58,157 nucleotides of DNA from an uncultured Clostridium sp. GTDB taxonomy: Bacteria; Bacillota; Clostridia; Clostridiales; Clostridiaceae. This document shows positions 53,025 to 58,157 of this stretch, one piece after another. The DNA lies in contig UQFE01000017.1 of NCBI GenBank assembly GCA_900540255.1, positions 1-58,157 on the forward strand, written 5' to 3'. Position 1 is the first letter of the stretch. Each line of letters begins with the position of its first letter. A program made the translations under genes and the position numbers. The notes under the pieces are model-generated. The model searched no databases, was not told where the DNA came from, and saw nothing but the letters and a program-made list of their open reading frames with translations.

Positions 53025-55112
53025 CTATGCTTCTGCTTTTAATTTTTTACTTTCTTCTAATATCTTGCTTACTTCACTAGCTGGTACTTCTTCATATCTT
53101 AAAAATTCACTAAAATAACTACCTCTTGCTTGTGTCATTGACCTTAAATCAGTTGCATAAGTAAACATTTCACCCATAGGAATTTCTGCACTTATTCTTT
53201 GAAGTTTTCCTTCTGGTTCCATTCCAATTACTCTACCTCTACGCTTATTAATATCGCCCATTACATCTCCCATATAATTATCTGGAACTAATATTTGAAC
53301 ATTCATAATAGGTTCTAATAATATAGGTTTAGCTGCTTCTAATCCCTTTTTATAGGCTATTGATGCTGCTATTTTAAATGCCATTTCTGAAGAATCTACA
53401 GGATGATAAGAGCCATCATATAATGTTGCTTTAAGTCCCACAACAGGGTAACCAGCTAAAACACCACTTGTAATGCATTCTCTTAATCCTTTTTCTACAG
53501 CTGGTATAAAGTTTCTAGGAACTACACCTCCAACTACCTTATCAATAAATTCTAAATCTAATTCTCCATCTCTTCTTGGTTCAAACTTAATCTTTACATC
53601 ACCATATTGTCCGTGTCCACCTGATTGCTTTTTATGCTTTCCTTGTACATCTGAAGTGCCTTTTATAGTTTCTCTATAAGGAACTTTTGGCTCTTGTAAT
53701 ATTACCTCTGCGCCAAATTTACTTTTAATTCTACTAGCTATTACTTCTAAATGTGTCTCTCCTAATCCCCAAACTATAGTTTCTGCATTTTCCACATCTC
53801 TTTCAACTTTAAATACAGGATCTTCTTCCATTAACTTTGACAATGATAATGATATTTTTTCTTCATCACCTTTAGATTTTGGTAATATTGCCATTGGCAT
53901 TACTGCCTTAGGTAAATTAATTTTATCATACATTACTTTAAATTCTTCACTACATAATGTATCTCCAGTTGCGGTATATTGCAACTTAGATACTGCACCA
54001 ATATCTCCAGAAACTATTTCTTGTGTTGAAATTTGATTTTTTCCCTTTAAGAAAAATAAATGATTTAACTTTTCTTGCTTATCTTTATTAGGATTTAATG
54101 CTATCATTTCTCCATTTATTTTTCCTGTAATTACTCTAAATAATGATATTTTCCCTACAAAAGGATCTGCTATAGTTTTAAATACAAAAGCTGAAAAAGG
54201 TTGTTCTTCGTTAATATTTATGAAAACCTCTTTATTATTATTTAAATTTACTGCCTTTTGAGGAATTGAATGTTCTGGTGATGGGAAGCTCTTAATTATA
54301 CTATCAATCATTGATTTTATTCCTATCATTTTTGTTGCACTACCACATAATACTGGCGCTATGTCTCCATTAGCGCATCCTTTAATTAATCCATTGTATA
54401 TATCTTCATCTTTTAATTCACCATTGTTTAAATATTTATCTAATAATTCTTCATCAGTTTCTGCAACAGCTTCCATAATCATTTGTTTACACTCATCTAT
54501 TTTATCTATTAAATCTTCAGGAATATCTGCCTTTTCCATTCGTGAAGTATTAGGATTATATATTAATGCTGATTTTGAAATTATATTAACTATTCCATTA
54601 AAATTATTTTCTTTTCCTATTGGATATTGAATAGGTACTACACTCATACCAAATTTCTCTTTCATTTGCTCTAATACCTTATCAAAGTTTGCATTTTCCC
54701 TATCCATTTTATTAATAAAAAATGCCCTAGGCAATTTGATCTTTTCACAATAATCCCACGCTTTTTCTGTACCAACTTGAACACCTGATGCTGCACATAC
54801 TACTATAGTTGCAATATCCACAGCCCTCATTCCTTCAGCTACTTCACCTTGAAAATCAAAATATCCTGGCATATCTACTATATTAACTTTAATGTCATCT
54901 ACTTCAAATGAAGCTACTGATGTTGATAATGATATCTTTCTTTTCTTTTCTTCTTGTTCATAATCCATTACAGTAGTTCCATCATCAACTTTTCCTAATC
55001 TATCTGTATTATTTGTATAAAATAATAATGCTTCTGTTAAAGATGTTTTTCCAGTTGCCCCATGTCCTATTAATCCTACATTTCTAAGGTTTTTATAATT
55101 ATAATCTTTCAT
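53025..55112 (-). CDS. Elongation factor G-like translational GTPase (EF-G paralogue)
   Basis: 695 aa with EF-G domains I-V. G1 is GHGATGKTS (16-24) in place of the usual GHIDAGKTT. G3 is DMPGY (80-84), so the catalytic His of DTPGH is a Tyr. G4 is NKMD (134-137). C-terminal domains have GHGQYGDVKIKFEP and the tail signature YATDLRSMTQARGSYF. The changes place it in the divergent EF-G2/FusA2-like group whose functions are unclear, not with the housekeeping EF-G. The start is ATG at 55112; its Shine-Dalgarno AAGGTGGG lies 38 nt upstream and a perfect hairpin fills the gap. In-frame TAG just before the start excludes an upstream start. Confidence 0.9.
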   Translation of the reverse strand: MKDYNYKNLRNVGLIGHGATGKTSLTEALLFYTNNTDRLGKVDDGTTVMDYEQEEKKRKISLSTSVASFEVDDIKVNIVDMPGYFDFQGEVAEGMRAVDIATIVVCAASGVQVGTEKAWDYCEKIKLPRAFFINKMDRENANFDKVLEQMKEKFGMSVVPIQYPIGKENNFNGIVNIISKSALIYNPNTSRMEKADIPEDLIDKIDECKQMIMEAVAETDEELLDKYLNNGELKDEDIYNGLIKGCANGDIAPVLCGSATKMIGIKSMIDSIIKSFPSPEHSIPQKAVNLNNNKEVFININEEQPFSAFVFKTIADPFVGKISLFRVITGKINGEMIALNPNKDKQEKLNHLFFLKGKNQISTQEIVSGDIGAVSKLQYTATGDTLCSEEFKVMYDKINLPKAVMPMAILPKSKGDEEKISLSLSKLMEEDPVFKVERDVENAETIVWGLGETHLEVIASRIKSKFGAEVILQEPKVPYRETIKGTSDVQGKHKKQSGGHGQYGDVKIKFEPRRDGELDLEFIDKVVGGVVPRNFIPAVEKGLRECITSGVLAGYPVVGLKATLYDGSYHPVDSSEMAFKIAASIAYKKGLEAAKPILLEPIMNVQILVPDNYMGDVMGDINKRRGRVIGMEPEGKLQRISAEIPMGEMFTYATDLRSMTQARGSYFSEFLRYEEVPASEVSKILEESKKLKAEA

Positions 55113-55120
55113 AATATAGT

Positions 55121-55145
55121 GATAGTGCTACCATTTAGCACTATC
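55121..55145 (-). promoter_or_regulatory. Hairpin between Shine-Dalgarno and start codon of the EF-G-like gene
   Basis: GATAGTGCTA-AATGG-TAGCACTATC forms a perfect 10-bp stem. The ribosome binding site AAAGGTGGG is at 55151-55159 and the ATG at 55110-55112. Folding of the hairpin leaves about 13 nt between them, close to a workable spacing, so translation could depend on it. Confidence 0.6.
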
Positions 55146-55346
55146 TATCACCCACCTTTCCTTATATAGATTGATTAATTATCATTTTACTAATTAATAT
55201 TATTTAAAGTTATAATTAATTTTTATGAATTTGTTACATTAAATAGTACATAATTAAATTTATTCTATTTTATATTATTATTTTCATTCAATTTAAATTA
55301 TTTCAATTATTTATAGTTTAACCAACTAACTTATCATTTTATTCTT

Positions 55347-55399
55347 ATATTTATATATATTGTAAAATTAAATTTTAATTTTACAATATATATAAATAT
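55347..55399. repeat. Perfect 53-bp palindrome
   Basis: Two exact 26-bp inverse arms around a single central T, within the 340-bp gap upstream of the EF-G-like gene. Arms read ATATTTATATATATTG and then TAAAATTAAA. The stem is AT-rich, with no T tract beyond it, so it is not an obvious terminator. The rest of the gap shows no gene. Confidence 0.85.
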
Positions 55400-55433
55400 C
55401 AAAAAATAAATCATTAAAATTATCTCTTAATTG

Positions 55434-55469
55434 TAAAAAAGATCATTGCATTTATTTAGCAATGATCTC
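55434..55469 (-). terminator. Terminator of the VanZ-like gene
   Basis: AGATCATTGC / GCAATGATCT stem with T6 on the minus strand; it overlaps the end of the VanZ gene. Confidence 0.87.
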
Positions 55470-55928
55470 TGATGAAAAATTTTTATTTATTTTTTTATTT
55501 TTAAAACTATAGATTATATAATTTATAAAACTTGCAAATAATCCCCCAGAAAAATCAATAATTACATCTCTTAAGGCCATTGCTCGTCCAGGTATAAAAT
55601 ATTGATGAATTTCATCTGTAGTTGCATATCCTAGTACCACAAATAAAGAATATATTCTTGCTTTTTTTATTTCTATATAATTCTTTAATACCTCAAAAGC
55701 TAACCAATATAATATAAAATACTCCGTAAAATGTGCTGTTTTTCTAACTACAAATGATGCTAAAGAGCCTAATTTACTATTTAAATCAATACCAAAAAAA
55801 GCAAGCATATTAATAAATGAGTTACTTTGCTGATTAGATATATGCGCTGGCTGATTTGACATTAAAAATATTAATAACATCCATGCTATTAATAATATCC
55901 AGTTTATTATCATTCTTTTGTTTCCCAT
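55452..55928 (-). CDS. VanZ family membrane protein
   Basis: 158 aa with four transmembrane helices. VanZ motifs are SNQPAHIS, RKTAHFTEYFILYWLAFEVL and ATTDEIHQYFIPGRAMALRDVIIDFSGG. VanZ proteins give low-level teicoplanin tolerance in some settings, but most homologues are housekeeping proteins of unknown role, and no vancomycin-resistance genes are nearby. The start is ATG behind AAGGAGAG, 29 bp after the zinc-ribbon gene, so the two are probably co-transcribed. Confidence 0.88.
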   Translation of the reverse strand: MGNKRMIINWILLIAWMLLIFLMSNQPAHISNQQSNSFINMLAFFGIDLNSKLGSLASFVVRKTAHFTEYFILYWLAFEVLKNYIEIKKARIYSLFVVLGYATTDEIHQYFIPGRAMALRDVIIDFSGGLFASFINYIIYSFKNKKINKNFSSEIIAK

Positions 55929-55956
55929 ATTCTCTCCTTGTCATAATTTTAAAATT

Positions 55957-56400
55957 TTAATTTTTTTCAACTAAATATCTATTAATATAAGCTAAAGATT
56001 CTTCTAATATTCCTTGGCTTCCTTCAAGATCTTGTAATTTAACTTCTAAATTACATATTCTTTGATCTAATTGATACATCAATTCTTTAATATCATTTAA
56101 TAATTTGGCCTCATAAGATACTTGAATACCATCTGAATCTATATATATCTTTTCAGGTGTTCCTCCACATTCAGTACATTTTGCATATATTCCTTCTTTT
56201 TCAGTATCTCTAAATACCTTAAATGTATCATTATTACACTTTGAACAATTAGATAAAATAATAAAATCATAATAGCTTATATCAAACTCATATTTACTTT
56301 TACAATGTTCACATGTCAGTACTAAATTATTACCTTGAGTTTCTATAAAAAAGGTATTTCCTGAACAACCTTCTTTTTCGCATACCACTGTTCTTATCAT
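55957..56400 (-). CDS. Zinc-ribbon protein with C-terminal coiled coil
   Basis: 147 aa, not assigned to a named family. Two zinc-ribbon-like modules: a first Cys set (CEKEGCSG..CEHCKSKY) and a second (NCSKCNND...KCTECGG), both with CxxC pairs. The C-terminal third (about 105-147) is a coiled coil (LLNDIKELMYQLDQRICNLEVKLQDLEG). It could bind nucleic acid or proteins; the fold only supports metal binding. The start is ATG behind GGAGGGG, 98 bp after a small helical protein. Confidence 0.72.
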   Translation of the reverse strand: MIRTVVCEKEGCSGNTFFIETQGNNLVLTCEHCKSKYEFDISYYDFIILSNCSKCNNDTFKVFRDTEKEGIYAKCTECGGTPEKIYIDSDGIQVSYEAKLLNDIKELMYQLDQRICNLEVKLQDLEGSQGILEESLAYINRYLVEKN

Positions 56401-56497
56401 AAATAACCCCTCCTATATTTATATAAAAATATAATTCCTTCAAAAATTATTATGATATTTTTTTTTATAATATGCTTAAATAACAATACCTTAAAAT

Positions 56498-56650
56498 TTA
56501 TTTTACTATCAACGATTCTTTATCTAATTCCTGTTTTATTTTCTTAATTTCTTCATCTACATCACTTGTATTCTTCCCTGCTAATACCAACTCTCTCTTC
56601 TTTAATTTTAAGTCTATTATTTTTTGTTCTAAATTTACCTTTTTTTCCAT
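56498..56650 (-). CDS. Small helical protein, 50 aa
   Basis: A 50-aa frame starting with ATG at 56650 behind GGGAG. It is highly charged and helical (LEQKIIDLKLKKRELVLAG...VDEEIKKIKQELDKES) with heptad spacing, suggesting a short coiled coil. It lacks the SQELD motif of Spo0E phosphatases, so I would not use that name. The upstream extension to 103 codons is low-complexity and unlikely to be translated. Function unknown. Confidence 0.6.
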   Translation of the reverse strand: MEKKVNLEQKIIDLKLKKRELVLAGKNTSDVDEEIKKIKQELDKESLIVK

Positions 56651-56804
56651 ATAACCACTCCCATTCTTATTTTTATATAAGAACATATTATAATCTATAC
56701 TTAAAGTATTATATATACTATTATATAATACTTTATTAAAATCATAGTAAAAAAACAATAATAAGTTTAAATTTATTTTACGACAAAATAATATAAACTT
56801 ATAA

Positions 56805-56836
56805 AACAAAAAAGCTACGATTAAAAATCGTAGCTT
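56805..56836 (-). terminator. Terminator of the 5S-tRNA operon
   Basis: AAGCTACGAT-TTTTA-ATCGTAGCTT stem with T6 on the minus strand, directly after tRNA-Ala. Confidence 0.92.
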
Positions 56837-56912
56837 TGGTGGAGGTAAAGGGAGTCGAACCCTTGACCCCTTGCGTGCAAGGCAAGTGCTCTCCCAACTG
56901 AGCTATACCCCC
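56837..56912 (-). tRNA. tRNA-Ala (UGC)
   Basis: 76 nt on the minus strand: acceptor GGGGGTA, D arm GCTCAGTTGGGAGAGC, anticodon loop CTTGCAC with anticodon TGC, T arm AAGGG-TTCGACT-CCCTT, encoded CCA. It is the last gene of a 5S-tRNA-tRNA unit. Confidence 0.97.
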
Positions 56913-56917
56913 AAAAA

Positions 56918-56994
56918 TGGTGGACCTTCAGGGACTCGAACCCCGGACCTACCGGTTATGAGCCGGTTGCTCTAACCAACTGAGCTAAAGATCC
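56918..56994 (-). tRNA. tRNA with CAU anticodon (Met or Ile2)
   Basis: 77 nt on the minus strand: acceptor GGATCTT / AAGGTCC with one G-U pair, anticodon loop CTCATAA with anticodon CAT, T arm CCGGG-TTCGAGT-CCCTG, encoded CCA. It lacks initiator features (no unpaired first base, no CCC/GGG anticodon stem in full). It is either elongator Met or, if C34 is lysidine-modified, Ile2; sequence inspection alone does not settle this. Confidence 0.9.
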
Positions 56995-57001
56995 TTATAT
57001 T

Positions 57002-57118
57002 ACCTGGCAACGTTCTACTCTCCCACACGGTCACCCATGCAGTACCATTGACGCTGTAGAGCTTAACTGTCCTGTTCGGAATGGGAAGGAGTGTTTCCTC
57101 TACGCCATCATCACCAGA
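57002..57118 (-). rRNA. rrf: 5S ribosomal RNA
   Basis: 117 nt on the minus strand, with paired ends CTGGTGATGATGGCG and CGTTGCCAGG and the conserved CCGAACAGGACAGTTAAGC region. It is directly followed by two tRNA genes. No 23S gene precedes it; instead a consensus promoter stands 34 bp upstream. Confidence 0.97.
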
Positions 57119-57151
57119 TATTTTTATTTATTTGTCTCTCAACAATTACTT

Positions 57152-57180
57152 ATTATATAGGGTTGTTCTACATATGTCAA
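57152..57180 (-). promoter_or_regulatory. Consensus promoter of the orphan 5S-tRNA operon
   Basis: Perfect TTGACA, 17-bp spacer, perfect TATAAT on the minus strand, ending 33 bp before the 5S gene. From 57181 to 57447 the sequence is AT-rich, with no gene or 23S remnant seen. Confidence 0.87.
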
Positions 57181-57447
57181 CATATTTTTTAAAATTTTTT
57201 TATTAATTTTAAAATTTATTTTTTTACCTATTTATATATATAATTTTTATTAGTTTTTCCACATTTAATTTAAATTATACACAGAATAAATTATTTAAAT
57301 AACATTAAACTGTTAATAGTTTAAATATATTAATATTGTTGATAAATTTTAAAAATATATGTAATTTTATTTAATTTAAGTATAAATAAGTAAATTAAGA
57401 ATTCTATTTTTATTATACCTAATTTGTCAATACTTTTACTTCAACTA

Positions 57448-58157
57448 TCATTGATATATGATAAAGCAAGTTTTTAAATAATACTTTTTCCTGCATAAAT
57501 AATATGCTCTTTTAAACCATTTAATACCAGAATTAAATAAACTATACACTCTAAATTTCTTTCCTTTAATATTTTTAGTTGCTCCTAATAATTTATTTTT
57601 CTTATCTTTACTACAAGAAACTCTAAGTAATGTTATGTAGCAATAAGCTATACAAACACAAAAATACAACATTTTAGTATATTGAATATCATTGCTCCAG
57701 GTATCTTCTAGGTTAAATCCACCACTTTTAAAATCTCTAAACATTTCTTCAATATTAAATCTTTTTTTTATATTCCCTTATTGCATAAGGTTCGGAAATA
57801 TTATTAGCAATAAACCAGACATCTTCAGACTCTTCTGCTGTACATACTGCCATATTACATACATATTCTTGTGCTGTTAACTTAATATTATAAAAATATT
57901 TTGTAAATCCTTTTCTTGGAGTTATATCATCTAGTTTTTTAATTTTTCTTTTTCCGTCAATGGATATTCCCATATCTTTAGTACATCTAATACAATATTT
58001 CCATTTAAGGGTTTCATCTATAAATTTAAATAAATCAATACTTTTAAATCCTCTCTCTGCAATAATAGTAACCTCAAACTCATAGGGTATTAATATATTA
58101 AAAACAACAACCTTCATCTCATATATCTGCTACATTTACTCCTAAAGTTTTGGGTAG
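57448..58157 (-). pseudogene. IS4-type DDE transposase, frameshifted and truncated by the window edge
   Basis: Two consecutive frames join into one transposase. The upstream part (58117-57755) has ERGFKSIDLFKFIDE, WKYCIRCTKDMG and AIREYKK; the downstream part (57744-57448) begins IEEMFRDFKSGGFNLEDT, the classical IS4 Y-x2-R-x3-E-x6-K region. The break is at a run of eight As (57763-57770): removing one A restores REYKKRFNIEEMFRDFK. A second frame change near 58117 (LPKTLGVNVADI, then YEMKVVVF) is possible. The N-terminal part lies outside the window. Probably inactive unless slippage on the A8 run restores the frame. Confidence 0.85.

Noticed and set aside
55452..55928. Glycopeptide-resistance gene based on the VanZ match
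   Set aside because: No vanHAX or other resistance genes nearby; most VanZ-like proteins are not linked to resistance.
56651..56809. Upstream half of a 103-codon frame before the 50-aa helical protein
   Set aside because: AT-rich, no ribosome binding site, and its start overlaps the 5S-tRNA terminator region.

Overview
The window looks like chromosomal core DNA of a low-GC, spore-former-type Firmicute, most likely Clostridium sensu stricto. The evidence is a very AT-rich base composition, strong AGGAGG-type ribosome binding sites, a 470-aa pyruvate kinase without the extra C-terminal domain of Bacillus, a split transketolase, an AbrB with a C-terminal Cys4 motif, and the order uvrC-murB-rapZ-yvcK-whiA-dnaE-pfkA-pyk. 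Nearly all genes lie on the minus strand. I cannot name a species.

Left edge (1-2200): rlmD is followed by a roughly 380-bp segment bounded by an 11-bp direct repeat. Deleting one repeat copy plus the segment would restore a different rlmD 3' end, so this looks like the scar of an integrative element. It holds a truncated, higher-GC signal-peptide gene. From 2200 to 16700 there is glycolysis (pyk, pfkA), the replicative polymerase dnaE interrupted in frame by a 424-aa intein with an apparently intact LAGLIDADG nuclease, a repeat-derived hairpin element, then whiA, yvcK, rapZ, murB and uvrC.

From 16800 to 33900 comes an elongation/division and repair block: a class B PBP, an FtsW/RodA-type SEDS polymerase and an FHA protein (cell-wall synthesis), uvrA, an ABC exporter pair, uvrB, a MinJ-like PDZ membrane protein, a CtpA/B protease, ftsX, ftsE and two YitT-family proteins. 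This resembles the uvrBA-minJ-ctpB-ftsXE-yvjA neighbourhood of Bacillus subtilis. From 34000 to 43300: split transketolase, a 98-bp IS-like miniature inverted-repeat element, the EndoA toxin-antitoxin pair, a GerS/YdcC-like protein, acpS, an SSB paralogue, a YihY protein, a PD-(D/E)XK/XPD helicase fusion and a DUF1836 regulator.

From 43500 to 52800: a plus-strand abrB with two sigma-A-like promoters and a Spo0A-box sequence, rsmI and trmN6, an NlpC/P60 hydrolase, tRNA-Pro, a HAD phosphatase, a PpiC isomerase, a Bcp peroxiredoxin, tRNA-Phe, an SH3-like protein, a CPBP protease and a CinA-type amidohydrolase. From 53000 to the end: a divergent EF-G paralogue with a hairpin between its Shine-Dalgarno and start codon, a 53-bp perfect palindrome, VanZ, a zinc-ribbon protein, a small helical protein, and a 5S rRNA-tRNA(CAU)-tRNA-Ala operon with its own promoter and no 23S gene. 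The right edge holds a frameshifted IS4-type transposase. No CRISPR array, prophage or complete insertion sequence was seen. The most notable items are the DnaE intein, the rlmD scar, the orphan 5S operon, the abrB control region and the EF-G leader hairpin.
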